From Mesostigma viride (taxonomy: Eukaryota; Streptophyta; Mesostigmatophyceae; Mesostigmatales; Mesostigmataceae): DNA of 64,000 bases. The position numbers and the translations under genes were made by a program. The stretch lies in assembly GCA_009746045.1 (NCBI GenBank), contig RPFO01000072.1:3869778-3933777 (forward strand). The letters are read 5' to 3'. The notes beneath the pieces are model-generated. The model did not search any database, was not told where the DNA came from, and saw nothing but the letters and a program-made list of their open reading frames with translations. Below are positions 11,656 to 23,206 of the stretch, piece after piece (position 1 is the first letter of the stretch; each line of letters opens with the position of its first letter).

Positions 11656-12408
11656 CCTCGGTAAGATTGTGCGACGTTCACGGTCAATATGCCAGCCAGA
11701 ATTTCGCTAGGCCTCTTCACAGTTGAGAATCCCAGTAGTCGGCCAGACTGCTTGCGAGACGTTTACACATGTCTGATGCGCATGCCAGTTATTCGCTACG
11801 ATTGCGCGTGAGGAAGCCTAAATTGTGAATCAACCGAGAAAAAGATCCATCGTGATTCATGGTGCTTCCATGTCGTGGCCAAGTTTTTGATATTTTGATT
11901 GAGGTAAGCCACTTATGATGAAGTGCCACAATCACAACAAGGCTGCAAGCCTATAAGAATCTTGCAACCCTCGCCTCCTAGTGGCGGTTGCTACATCAGT
12001 ATCAACAAATAGATGGAATTTTAGCGTGCATGCTCCCAGAGATTCCAACATTCTGACTTTGGAATATTTCATGCTGGAAGGCGGTCTGTCTGAGATCTCC
12101 GCCGCGCCCGGCGGGCCTGCTTTAATTCGCGCGCTCATCTCCCGCGAGTCGCCGAGGGCTGGGTGCAAGGGGCGTGTCATGTCACATGCCCTGCGTTTCC
12201 CACACGACATGGGACCATCTCCAAACTTAGAACACCGCAACATCAGACATATTGTAACACACTCACTTTCCATGGCGGTCTCGGAGGTGCATGAGGCAAA
12301 TTGCTTAGGAAAATGCGATGCCCCTTGAAAGGGTGTCGGCATGGATGATTAGCCTGCAATGAACAGGATCTGAGTTCCCGCGGAGGTTCGAGTGCGGCTG
12401 TGGACGCC
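11656..12408. promoter_or_regulatory. Divergent promoter region between glucokinase and the DUF4795 gene
   Basis: These 753 bp separate two start codons that point away from each other, so both promoters and 5' UTRs should lie here. I cannot identify a TATA box or another defined element with confidence. The DUF4795 start has a strong context (GCCATGG at 12406-12412); the glucokinase start context is GAGGATGGC. Confidence 0.45.
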
Positions 12409-15400
12409 ATGGCGGTGGAGACTCTGCCGCGGCTGCAGGTGCAGTACACGCAAGTTGTCAGCAATGTCCAGTGGGAGCAGCTTCAAACGATCCTGGACGC
12501 CATTGCTGCCGACGTGAAAGACCAAAATGCACGACTGGGGAAGCTGGAGTCGTCGGGCCCGCCCGGTCTTCCCACAAAGGATGACATGTTGAAGCTCGGG
12601 CTGGCTCCCGCCTCGGATCTAGACGCACTTTGGGACGCGCAGAAGAAACATGCAGACGCTATTGCGGAGATGCAGCCCAGAATTTCAGGAGTGGAGGGAC
12701 AAGTGGCTGGTCTTGCTGGGCTTCCTCCACGCGTGGATGCGTGTGAAGCCGGGTTGAAAGCTCCCGACAAGTTGAACGACCAAATCAAAGCCATGCAGGC
12801 GGAGGTGGACCGGCTCAAGGCGGAGCAGGAGTTCGAGACCAAGCGCGCCGACGATTTGGAGCAGCAAGCGAAGGACCTCAAGAAACAAAACGAGGAGCTG
12901 GCTGCCGCGCTGGAGGCGCTCAAGGCGGCCCGACCGGGCACGGCCCCGTCCGCGGCTCCCGTTGCCGCTCCCCCTCCCGTGACCGACGGCGCTGGTTCCG
13001 CCGGCCCCTCGGCCGCCGCGGTGGCCGACCTGTCTGCCAGGGTGGCGGACCTGGCCAAGCAGGCGGAGGATATTCAGAAAGATCTCCAGCAGCATACCGA
13101 CAAGCTGGCAGGCCACGAGGACAAGCTGGCCAACCAGATGGACCAGCTGTCCGGCGTGGCCGACAAGCTCTCCGCGCAGGCGCAGGCCCAGGCGGCGCTC
13201 CAGCAGGCCCTGCAGGGGAAAGCGGACCGCAGCGAGCTGGACGCGTTGCTGGAGGGCCAGCACGGTGCAGGCCAACCTGCGGTCGCGCTCCACGTGGAGG
13301 ATGACAAGGAGAATCCGCTGAACGCGGCCATCAACGCGCAGGCGGCGGAGCTCGGGCGGCTGGCCAAGCAGCTGGCGGTGGTGCAGGACCGCGTCAAGGG
13401 GAAAGCGGACGCGGAGCCTGTGCAACGCGACCTGGATGACCTGCGTGCCAAGATCGATGCCCTCGACAAGGCGGTCCAGGGAGCCAACGAGAAGGCCAAC
13501 GCGGCATCCGGGGCCGCCGCGCGTGCCGCCACCGCCGCAGCAGCAGCGACGGGGGCGGCGGCTAGTCCTGTGGCCGCCGCGCCGACGAGCGCGCGAGGGA
13601 GTGGGGGCGGCGCAGGGGGGCCGGATGTGAGCGAGCTGGAGGGGCAGCTCAAGGCGCTGCGTGACGACTTGAAGCGCAAGGCGGACGGGGACGCGTTGGA
13701 GGACCTTAAAGGGAAGCTGTTCAAGCTGCAGCTGGGCAGGACCGGCGCGGACGACAGCAATAACGCGGCCGGGAGCGGTGGCAAGCCCAGCGGGACGACG
13801 CCACGAGGCGGGGCCAAGGATGTGGAGGATCTCAAGGCGTTGATGGAGGAGTTGAGGGCGGGGCTGGCCAAGAAGGCGGAGAGGGAGGAGACGGGGCGGC
13901 TGGCGGACGCGTTAGCGGCGCAGCGGGCGGATTTGCTGGCCGAGCTGCGCAAGAGGCTGGCCGCGGCCGATGAGGTGGCGGCGGGCAACACCGCGGGGCT
14001 GAATCAGCAAATTGAGGAGCTGAAGGCGGCGTTGGATGCATGCCGAGTGGACATCGACGCACTCATGGCAGGGAGGGAGCGTAACGCGGCGGCCATGGGG
14101 GCGTTGTCAGAGGACCTGACGCGCAAGCTGTCGTCATTGTCCAACGAGATTGATGGTATGGTGCGCAAGGAGGACCTGGAGGGTATTCTCGCGGCGCATG
14201 CGGGGGTAGGGGATGGCTCCGATTTGGGTGGCGGGGATGGGGAGGACGGCTCCGCGGGCGCGTCTGCGGCCGCCGAGACTGCAGCGCCGCTGGTGGTCGG
14301 GGATGCTGGGGACGGGGCGAGCGCGGCGCTGGTAGATGCGGTCAACCGTCACGACAAGGAGCTGAAGCAGCAGGACAGGAACCTCAGGCAGCAGGAGAAG
14401 GCGCTCGCGCAGGTGGCCGCGCTGGGCAAGCTCAAGGCCGACGCGGCGGTGGTGGCCAAGTTGAGGACGGAGCTAGACGAGCTGGCTGCCAAGGTGGCCG
14501 CTGGGGGGTTACCGGGGGCAGGGGTCGGGAGTGTGGAGGAGCTGGACCAGGTGCGGGGCAGCATTAGGGACCTGTCCAAGAAGGTCGCCGAGGATAAAGC
14601 GGCCGCGGCAGCGGCGGCGGCGGCGGCGAGTACCAAGCTCGGGTACTTGGAACAGCTCACCGAGGACATGCAGGGTGCGCTGGTGGCCAAGATGGAGGCG
14701 GAGCAGGTGGAGGCGTTGGTGCGGCAGCTGATGGCCGGCGCGGGGGCAGGCGGAGGGCACGCGGGCGCTGGGGATGCTGGGGCAGGGGCGGCGGATGGGG
14801 CAGCAGGGCGGGGGCCAAAGGCCCTCGCGGGGGCAGATGTTGCAGGGATCAAGCAGATGTCCAAGCAGCTAGGCAAGATCGGGCGGTCAATCATCCTGCT
14901 CACGGGACCAAACCAGAACGGGGTGGGGGGGGCGCAACCCCCGGGGGTGGGGGTGGGGGCCGGTGCGGATGATGGGGGCGCCTCCGGCGCACGGTGGAGC
15001 TCTCGCGACGGCTCCGAGGAGGGGCACGCTGCGAATGGGGGCCATGGGCAAGGGGGCACCGGCCATGGTGGGCAAGGGGCTGGGGGGGGCGGCGGGCACA
15101 GTGGCGGGGGTGGGTCGGGCACGGGGACTGACGGAGGGTCGGGTGCGGGCCACGGTGGGGGTGACGGCGTGCTTTCACCATCGCACGCTGGGAGATCACC
15201 GCGTCCCGCCGCTGGGCCCGTCACCGGCCAGGGCAGCCCTCGCCAGGCCAACATTCGGACCAAGTCGAGCTCCGATGGGAAGTCTGGCGCGAGCGGCTTG
15301 GGCGGCAACAGCAGTAGTAGTAATTCGGGCGGGCTTCTGTCACCCACGGGAGCCCATGGTAATTTTGTCGCTGGGCGGCCACCCACGGGGGCGGCTTCAG

Positions 15401-16900
15401 ATGGGGCTAGTGGCCCCCGTAGTCTGCTTGCGCGGCGCGCCCCGCATCCTGGGTACGGAATTGCGTTGGACGGCACGGGCGGCGGCGGGGCTGGACATCA
15501 ACACAAGGGAACCTATGACCTGGACGTGGTCACGAGTGAGCTGGATGAGTTGCTGCGGGCGGATCGGGTCGGGCCGAAGGCGGATGTGGGCATGCTGGAG
15601 CAGGCGTTTGGTGACGTGTGCCAGCGGATGGATGACTTCTTCCTCGCGTTATCGCAGGCACTGAACAACAAGGCGGACCGTGGGGAGCTGGACCGCCTGG
15701 CGGAGCACGTGCGGTGCGTGGATGGGCGGCTATCTAATAAATAGTAGCCACGAGTAACACATAGTACTCACTCGCCCATGAGGCTACATTGGTTAGCTTG
15801 ATCGGTTGGCTGGCCGACCGAGTGCGTTGGGTGGATTGGAAGTGAGTTGGTATTCACTATCATGGTACATCCCTATGTGAGGATGGTCTAGTGTTGACTA
15901 TCATCGTACAACCCTATGTGAGGATATTCTTGTATTCACTATCATGGCACACCCCTATGTGAGGATGCTCTAGTGTTGACTATCATGGCACATCCCTATG
16001 CGAGGATGTTCTAGTATGGACTACCATGGTACATCCCTATGTGAGGATGTTCTAGTGTTGACTATCATGGTACAGCCCTATGTGAGGATGGTTTTTGTTC
16101 TTAGACCGTCTGGCGGGACACACGCGGTGGGTGGATGGATGGATGGTAGTAAGGACGAAATCTGCTAGTGGTGCCAATAACTACTGTAGTACCCCCCCAC
16201 ATGTGAGCTCATCCCCCCCTCCTGTCGCCCAACTAGTACTTGTTTGGCCCCCCACCCCCCTTACCACCCTTGAGCTCATCCTCACACTGTCGGCCAGTTG
16301 CATCTCCCCACTCCTTCCCCCTCCCCTCATTGTACTTCTCTTCCCCTCTCCTTCCCCACCACCACCTTCAGTGAGCTCATCCTCGAGGGCGGCAACCCCC
16401 GCGCGCGCGAGGGAGACTACGCGATGCTGGCCAGCAAGCCCGTGTTTGGCTACAAGTGCATGTCGTGCGACCACCCGCTGGAGAGGCTCGACTCCAAGGT
16501 GGCGCCGTACACGCCCGGGAACCTGATGAAGGGGACGACGACGCGCGCGCCCGACCGGCTGTACGGCGCGCAGGCGCCCAAGAACCAGTACTTGGAGAAT
16601 TTAGCCGCGGGGGACACCACGGGGACCCCAAAGGCAGGAGGGGCCACAGGGCCAGGGGGCGGGGTGGGTGTCAGCGGAAACAGCTCGCGGCTGCTCTCGC
16701 CCACGAAACGGGCGTCGATGTCTGAGAACCCGCTGTCACCAAAGGCGGGCGGGAAGCTACCGGCAGCGACGAGTAATATGGGCAATATGGGCACGCCCAA
16801 GGTGGGGGCAGTGGCAGGCGGGGGCGGGGGTGTGGCCGGGGGTGCCCCTGTTGGCCCGACCGCGAGTGGCACGTCGGAGCTGCCTCCACTCAAGAAGTAG
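12409..16900 (+). CDS. Coiled-coil protein with C-terminal DUF4795-like region (QRICH2/C16orf96 type), 2 exons
   Basis: Likely a structural ciliary protein: animal QRICH2 is a sperm-flagellum protein. Exons 12409-15713 and 16372-16900, joined in phase 2 (CG + T), give 1277 aa. The ATG at 12409 sits in GCCATGG; the open frame begins three codons earlier with GTG. Residues 1 to about 750 are mostly heptad-like, with recurring Lys-Ala-Asp/Glu motifs followed by Leu-rich heptads (KADRSELDALL, KADGDALEDL, NNKADRGELDRL), broken by Ala-rich segments. About residues 780-1030 are Gly/Ala/Ser-rich and probably disordered. The end of exon 1 matches the DUF4795 core, and exon 2 continues with GYKCMSCDHPLE (C1131 and C1134 form a CxxC pair), then a low-complexity tail. 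Reading past the donor reaches a stop after eight residues, which supports the intron. Family call from memory, not from a search. Confidence 0.8.
15848..16092. repeat. About 41-bp tandem repeat in the DUF4795-gene intron
   Basis: Six units of roughly 41 bp, each with ACTATCATGGTACATCCC and TATGTGAGGATG blocks, fill much of the single intron (15714-16371). Further on, 16119-16145 (ACACGCGGTGGGTGGATGG) looks like a diverged copy of the exon-1 donor junction. Confidence 0.85.
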
Positions 16901-18472
16901 GTGAGGAACTTGTGATAATCCGCAGGCTTGTGGAGTCTACGTTATCGTGGTGTATATGGGAATCACTTACTTTAACTAACTTAAAATTATCACGGTGTAT
17001 ATGGAGGGACAACATATTAGGCGGGAACTTTTTGTGAGCAAACGGTGGGCGTGCGGATTGTCGTCCTGGGATGGGAATGCGTGACTGGTGGGAATAGGAC
17101 GTGATGTCGATTGTTCCTGGCGAGGCATGGCAGATATAGCATGGCTTGCTGGGATGGGAGCTGTCAACTGATTTTGAATAGGCGTTGCAAATATCTCATG
17201 GGCTTACCGCACTGTAACATAGGTGTAAAGCACTGCGTTGCAGGGCTTAACATACTGTACTTTTGGTGTGAAGCAATGCATGACAGGGCTTGATGTATTG
17301 TAAATTTGGTGTACTGCTCAAGCAGTGCGTGGCCTTTATTATAATTTTATTTCATTTTTTTTGGCTGGGCCTGTTCCAGCGATGGCAGGGCAGAGTCTGC
17401 CAGGCGGGCAAGACGAGCGTTTCTGGCGCGTCGAGTGTGTGGGAGGGCCTGTGGAGGGCTTTTGTCCGTCACCCGGCTTTTGCTTTGCGCTTTGCATGCT
17501 GACACCATTTCTGCCGAGCAGACTTGAGAGCAAGCATGCGAGTGGGACCTGGCATAAGACAAACTTGTTCATGGGTTATCAGCAAATCTTTGCTTTGCAG
17601 CCTTGACCGGGTGCGTGCGTTGTCCATGTCGGTAGCGCTGCCAATTGTGGCAAGCGCGCCGAGTGCATGCGTGTCTGTCTTTGTTCCCCGGCCTTATTTA
17701 AGTTGAGGCTCCGACCTTGTCTATGTTGAGGGCCTTTCCGGCCTTAACAAATCCCGATAGGCGGCGCATCATGCCAAGTGGGTGAATGGCGCTGCCCTCC
17801 CTTGCGTCTATGTGTTCCAGGCGTTGTTTTAGTTATCATGATTCGTGGTGGGATCTTGATACAGTATGAGTAGAATACCTCACTCGAGAGTTGGATGCCG
17901 TGATCATGGGGCTGATGGATGCCGCGCGCACACGATAAGGTTCGATAATGGCAGTTGGCACGTACGAGAAGAAGAATGCGCAACTGACTGGTGCCGCACA
18001 TCCTCACCCTGTGCACATGTTGGCCACTACATGTGTAATGCTGCAGGTCTGATAGCTGATCATCTGCATCTACGCTTGGCCATGTGGCAGAGACCCTGAG
18101 CAGCGAACTTTGATAACCAAGCACTTGGGACAATTCTGCCGCCTTAAGTGACCTTGAGGCGCGTCAACTACCTGCATCTACAAGGAGGCCATGTCATAAA
18201 ACAACTCGCCTTAGCAATCAACTAACTCGAGTCATGTACCATATGCCTGGCTGCGAAATGACTGGCCCCATTGTGCACGTCCCCTGACAGTCACTTCCTA
18301 TGACCGAGGAAATTACTATCTGGCAGCGTGACAGCAAGCGCTGTGCAACGGCTCGTTGCACTATACATAGCTGTGCAAGGTGACCACTCAAGTACATCGT
18401 CCTGTGGCATGCATGTCTATGTTAATATTCTTTTTGTGAACGACCATTGATAATTTACCTACCACAGAGGGG
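16901..18472. other. Intergenic spacer downstream of the DUF4795 gene
   Basis: No exon was recognised. The sequence has scattered short ORFs without family resemblance and ends at the RTE-like insertion. Around 17212-17300 a short motif (AAAGCACTGCGTTGCAGGGCTT, then GAAGCAATGCATGACAGGGCTT) is repeated about two or three times. The 3' UTR and polyadenylation site of the DUF4795 gene must lie near the start of this stretch. Confidence 0.5.
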
Positions 18473-18481
18473 GTCTACCAT

Positions 18482-20846
18482 TAAATTATAACATGCCTCC
18501 GTTGGGAGATCATGTAGCACATATTCCTTGATGGATGGGTGGAGTGGAGGGAGCCGCGTAAGCGAACTAACCTAACTGTAAGCTATCTAGTCTAGAAAAA
18601 CCCTAACTACACTACTCATCAAAACGCCGCCTCCTCTTGGGGGGAGGTGGCTTGCCCACAGGGGCTGGCGTGTGAGCCTTGACAAACTTCTGCCATCGCG
18701 TCTTGTTCTGCATGGCAGTCCACAGAAGGGAGAGAGAGTGGATGCGGTGTACAAACTGGGCTGGGACCACTAGAGGTCGGTCAGCAACATCTGGATGTAG
18801 TTCGTGACATGTTTCATACCCTTTTGGGAATGCCCTTGGGGCCAGGCCAAGTCAGAATATGCCGCCCTGGCTGGCCAAGCCGCTGGGGGCCTGCCAGACC
18901 AATTAAGGGCGGTGTCGACCTGGCTGGTGCGAGCAAGGTGTCCTACAAATGCTATCCTACGCTGCCTAATCTCGTCCGAAATACGAGGCATACCCTGATA
19001 CAAAGACTCTAATGACGGGCGCTTGGAAAACCCTACGTTCAGGACCTGTCGGAGCATCCTGTAAACCGTGCCGTCTAGCTTAGCTGCCAGTGTTGGTGTG
19101 ATTGTCCACGCCTCGGCGCCGTAGGTGAGCACCGTGAGGACGAGGACCTTGAAGAGCATGCGCTTGCGGTGCTCGCCCAGGCCCTTCGAGCGCCAGTAGG
19201 TGTTGAGCGAACCGAGCCTGGCCCAGGCCAGGCCGATGCGGATGTCCACATCGTCTGCGGTGTCAGGGAGCCAGCTCCCCAACAGTTTGAAGCGCGATTG
19301 CGGAACGGGACCTCCGTCCCGTCGAGCAGGCGCGGCAGCGGTGGTCTACTGGAGGCCCCAATCACCATCGCCTCAGTTTTGACACTAATCTCCAACCCCA
19401 CCGCCCTCGCCTCCAGGCCCAGACAGTCCACCCAGGTCTGAATGTGCTCGGGGCGCGCGATGAGGGTGGTGTCGTCCGCATAAATCAGGTCGGCCAGGCG
19501 GTAGCCAGTGCTAACCCCGCCGTACTTGCGCTCGTTAAGGATGTTCAAGCCTGGCTCGAACCCCTTAACGGAGCAGTAAAGCGCGCACGTGCCCGGCGCA
19601 TGACGTGATCCACGACAATAATGAACAGGTATGGGGACAGGACACAACCTTGCCACGTACCCCGTGGTGTTAAGGGGGAATGGTGGGGTGGTGCCTTCCG
19701 CAGTCCGCACTACTGCCTGTGAGCCCTCATACAGTCGACGAATGGCAGCAATAAACGCTGGTGGCACCCGATCCAGAGCTAGGATGGCCCAAAGAGCCTC
19801 CCAGAGGACCGTGTCAAAGGCCATGCTATAGTCAACAAAAATGAAGACCAGCGGCAAACTGTCAGGGCAAAGGCGACGCACCTCCTCCCGATCAACCGGC
19901 GCGCGACAAACACAGCCATGACAGTGTTACGACCACGACGGAAAACCATCTGAGACTCACCCAGGTGTGGGTCCAGCGCGGCGCCGCGGAGCCTGTGCAG
20001 CATCATGCCCATGAAGACCTTCAGCGCGGCGCTCTGGAGGCAGACACCCCGGTAGTTACCGGGGTCAGCAGCAGAGCCCTTCTTGTACAGCATATGACCG
20101 GCGCGGATGGCCGTCTGCCACTCAGCAGGCGGAGGCTCGTCAGAGAGCAGGACACGGTTGCAGAACGCCAGCAGAAGATCCCGCACGGCCGGCGGGTCAG
20201 GGGTCTTCAGCAGCTCAGCCGAAAGGTGGTCGGCACCGACCGCCGCGTCGTACCGCAGGCGAGCAAGGGCGCCGTCCAATTCCTTCAAAGTGAAGGGGTG
20301 GACGACGTCATTGGTGCCGCAAGGCAGCCCTCCTGCAAGGCGGGGACTTGGTAGTCCGCGGCCGAGGAGGGGGGCGCCGGCGGCGGCGGGGGTTCGGCGA
20401 CCCCGAGACGGGCAGCCGTCTCGGGGTGAAGCGGCGGGGGGGGGGCGCGAGCCCCACCTGTCAAGAAAACACTGTGGGCCAACCAGCGGTCAAGGCCTTA
20501 CCGGCTCCGTGCCGTCCCGGCCCGTGTGCTCCACCGGGGTGCGCTGCCGCCGTCCGCCGAGCCGGGTCGAGGTGGTACCACATGTCCTTGCCCTGGTTGC
20601 GAGCTTGGCAGGCCTTGGCATCTGCGATGCACTGGGCCGCCTCTGCGTCCTGAGCGTGCTCGTAGGCCTCCACGAGGGCAGCCTTGAGCACCGGTTTCTG
20701 CAGCGGGTCCCGGTTACACTTGAGGCGGTGCCGGGCGGCCAAGACCGCGGGGTCCTGGCGGTAGAGCGGGCCGGGGCGGCGGCGGGGCATGACCGGCAGG
20801 TGCCGGGCCGCCAGCAACGGGGCACGGGCCGCAAAGCCTGCAAAAA
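18482..20846 (-). mobile_element. 5'-truncated RTE-like LINE with 9-bp target-site duplication
   Basis: The insertion is bounded by the direct repeat GTCTACCAT at 18473-18481 and 20847-20855, read as the TSD. The 3' end (left, since the element is on minus) carries the hairpin core CTCC-CAAC-GGAG and an AT-rich tail ending TTATAATTTAA, also seen in the copy at 804-916. The body encodes reverse transcriptase fragments and the family's C-terminal region in shifted frames. Both the size (2365 bp) and the absence of an endonuclease domain indicate 5' truncation. Clade assignment rests on the C-terminal pattern and the short-repeat 3' tail, and is tentative. Confidence 0.8.
18612..20820 (-). pseudogene. 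Reverse transcriptase ORF of the RTE-like LINE, frameshifted
   Basis: In sense order: a linker region (20817-20464), an RT N-terminal part (ELDGALARLRYDAAVGADHL, about 20288-19920, then GNYRGVCLQSAALKVF), the VDYSMAFDTV block (about 19840), the YADDTTLIARPEH catalytic block (about 19480), and the C-terminal part (YGAEAWTI, LYQGMPRI, QRRIAFVGHLAR) ending near 18612 in a basic tail. Frames shift at least near 20285, 19880, 19650 and 19300, and the usual QGCVLSPYLF block is split between frames. The copy cannot encode an intact protein. Confidence 0.85.
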
Positions 20847-20855
20847 GTCTACCAT

Positions 20856-22667
20856 ATTGGTGTCATATCAATAATGGTTATATGCGGTGTCATCTATGTA
20901 CTAGTATTGTAACAGTGAAAAGTGACTGTTTCATTCAGATTGAATACAACTTTTGATTTCCAGAGATCACCTACGGAAAGGAGAATCATCAATCAAACCT
21001 GCAAACTGAAGGACTATCAGCCAACTTGCCGACTCGGTGGCCTTTGGTCTTATTATAATTATCGGGATTGATGACTGAACCCTTTCAGCAAGTGACATCT
21101 GAGAGTTGGTTGGTCTGGACCAATGGCCGGACCAGTTGCATACTAAAATTAAAACTACTTGTGAGACAGCTATTACTATTAAGTGAGACAACTACGTACG
21201 GACTCGTACGACGTTGAATATTATATTCTTTATATGGATCAAGTCCCTAGGTTGGATACGCCATACATACGTCAGTACGTATTCGATCAGCTAGAGCTAC
21301 CACGCGAGGTCTTCTGACTTCTAATTGAGATGCATGAAGCCAAGTTCTGAGATTAGAAGGGAACCATATATGTACCCTTTGGGAATGCCCCTAAAACCCC
21401 TCAGGCTCCGGGAGAGGCCTTTATATTCTCCCAAACCGGCGCCTCGATCTAAATGTGTGTGTTCCAAGCCTATCTGTGGGCTCTGGACGTATGGGGCAGC
21501 CTTACTGCGCATCCGCTATGAGTCAGCCATGCTTTGCCCATGCAGAGAGCCACTCTCTGCTGAGACGCCATCACATGCCCAACAGCCCAAGCCTTTGCCT
21601 AGCCATGATCATCTCCCACCCCGTCTTCATCTTCGTCTTCGTCCATGCCGGCTAGATCGATCCATCCATTGCCACGAGCCACGAGGTCGCCGTGGCTGAC
21701 GGCGGCCACTCATAACTTTATACGTTTGGGCACCAAATTCGGCCGTGAATATCACAATCGCTTTGTCTTTCTAAGACGCACACGCTCGACTATATTTTCC
21801 TGAAACTAAAACGCAATATTATGACGAGCAAACGCTCGACTACGCAACGCAGCCGGCTGGCGGCTGCGATGAGCCAAGAAAATTCACCTGCAGCTCCGGC
21901 TGTAGTTTCGCCTGGCCTGCCTGGCAGCGGGGCCACTACTCAAGCGTTAACGGTGCACTCGGCTCCTGCGACCTCGCCCTCGGCATCGCCTGATCCCAAA
22001 CGCAGTCGCCCAGCAGAATCGCGCCCAACAGAACCGCGCTTTAATTCGGCGGCCCAACCTTTCAACGTCGACGATCACGACTGGACCAACATGGCCCCGT
22101 GCACTCGGCTATGAAGTGCAGCTTTTTCGGGGACTAAGCCTCGCTTTACGACCTGTGCCTCCATTCCATCTCCACAGCATCGACCGCCTCATGATCCATC
22201 CGGACGGCACCTGGGTCAGCGGACCCATGCAGCTTTCTGTTCGGTTGCCCCCACCCCCAACTCCAGTACATGCTTCTCTGTGCATGCTCCCTTCTCATGC
22301 GCTCCGATGGCGAGATCTGGGCTCCATCCATCTCCGCACCCACACTCCGCTCCATCACTTACGGAAGCCCTCCAGCAGCACTCCCCTCCGGCTCGCTGCA
22401 TGGATCCATGTGCCAGCAATGGGAGGCACGCTGGCTACTGAGCTCCCTCACCTTTCCACCACCGTCACCTCCACCTCCACCCTCCTCGCCTCCACTTCCA
22501 CAGTCTGACGCCTCCACCTCCACCGCCGACATCGACCAGCTCCTCGACATCGACCAGCGCCTCAAGGACAACGCCATCGCCATTAATTATTGAGTGCCTG
22601 CAAAACGCCGCAGGCCTCACCGCCCAGGCGGTGAAGGACATCGCCGCCCAGCCCGGCATCTGCTGGC
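20856..22667. other. Intergenic retroelement-like sequence between two LINE copies
   Basis: There is no functional gene. A block at about 21530-21640 resembles 1035-1105 (shared TGCAGAGAG, GCCTTTG, GCCATGATCATC/GATGATC and CCACCC segments in order), so both belong to one dispersed family. A degenerate coding region follows at 21821-22592 (separate entry). Confidence 0.5.
21821..22592 (+). pseudogene. Degenerate ORF, possible retroelement ORF1 remnant
   Basis: An ATG-initiated frame (21821-22114, Ser/Pro/Ala-rich, starting MTSKRSTTQRSRL) runs into a frame starting near 22104 (GYEVQLFRGL) and then into another that ends at about 22592 with DIDQLLDIDQRLKDNA. Codon-like composition continues across the frames, which suggests a broken gene rather than chance ORFs. 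Its position beside LINE sequence and lack of enzyme motifs fit an ORF1-type protein, but I recognise no domain. Confidence 0.35.
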
Positions 22668-23206
22668 CCGGCCAGCGACATCTGTGTGTAGTTCATGGCA
22701 GGTTTACCCAGCTTTCTAGGAATGTCCTTGGGGCCAGGCCAGGTCAGGATATGCCGCCCTGGCTGGTTGGCCAAGCCTCTTGGGGCCGGCCAGATAAAGG
22801 GCGGTGTCTCATACCTGACTGGTGCGAGCAAGATGTCCTACGAATGCTATCCTACGCTGCCCAATCTCGTCCAAAATGCGAGGCATACCCTGATACAAAG
22901 ACTCAAATGACCTCATGTGTGGAAAACTCTACATTCAGGACCTCTCGAAGCATGATCCTGTAAACCGTGCCGTCCAGCCTGGCGGGCAGCGTGTCCGTGA
23001 GTACGTGCCCATGCCTCGGCGCCATACGTAAGCATGACTGTGAGGACCAAGACCTTGAAGAGCATTCGCTTGCGGTGCTAGACCAGGTCCTCCGAGTGCC
23101 AGTAGGTTTTGAGCGAACTAAGCCTAGCCCAGGCCAGGCCGATGCGGATGTCCACATCGTTGGCGGTGTCGGGGCCGGAGCATGCTCCCCAGCAGTTTGA
23201 AGCGAG
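22668..23206 (-). mobile_element. Fragment of the same RTE-like LINE (C-terminal coding part)
   Basis: This interval aligns with about 18778-19290 of the copy at 18.5 kb over its whole length, with many substitutions and small indels. Shared blocks include CCTTGGGGCCAGGCCA, ATATGCCGCCCTGGCTGG and GAGGCATACCCTGATACAAAGACTC. It encodes only broken pieces of the RT C-terminal region. Both ends are cut within the element, and I see no convincing TSD. Confidence 0.8.

Noticed and set aside
12483-15664. Antisense ORFs up to 375 aa across the DUF4795 gene
   Set aside because: They are GC-rich shadows of exon 1; the sense frame has coiled-coil periodicity and family motifs, while the antisense frames have neither.
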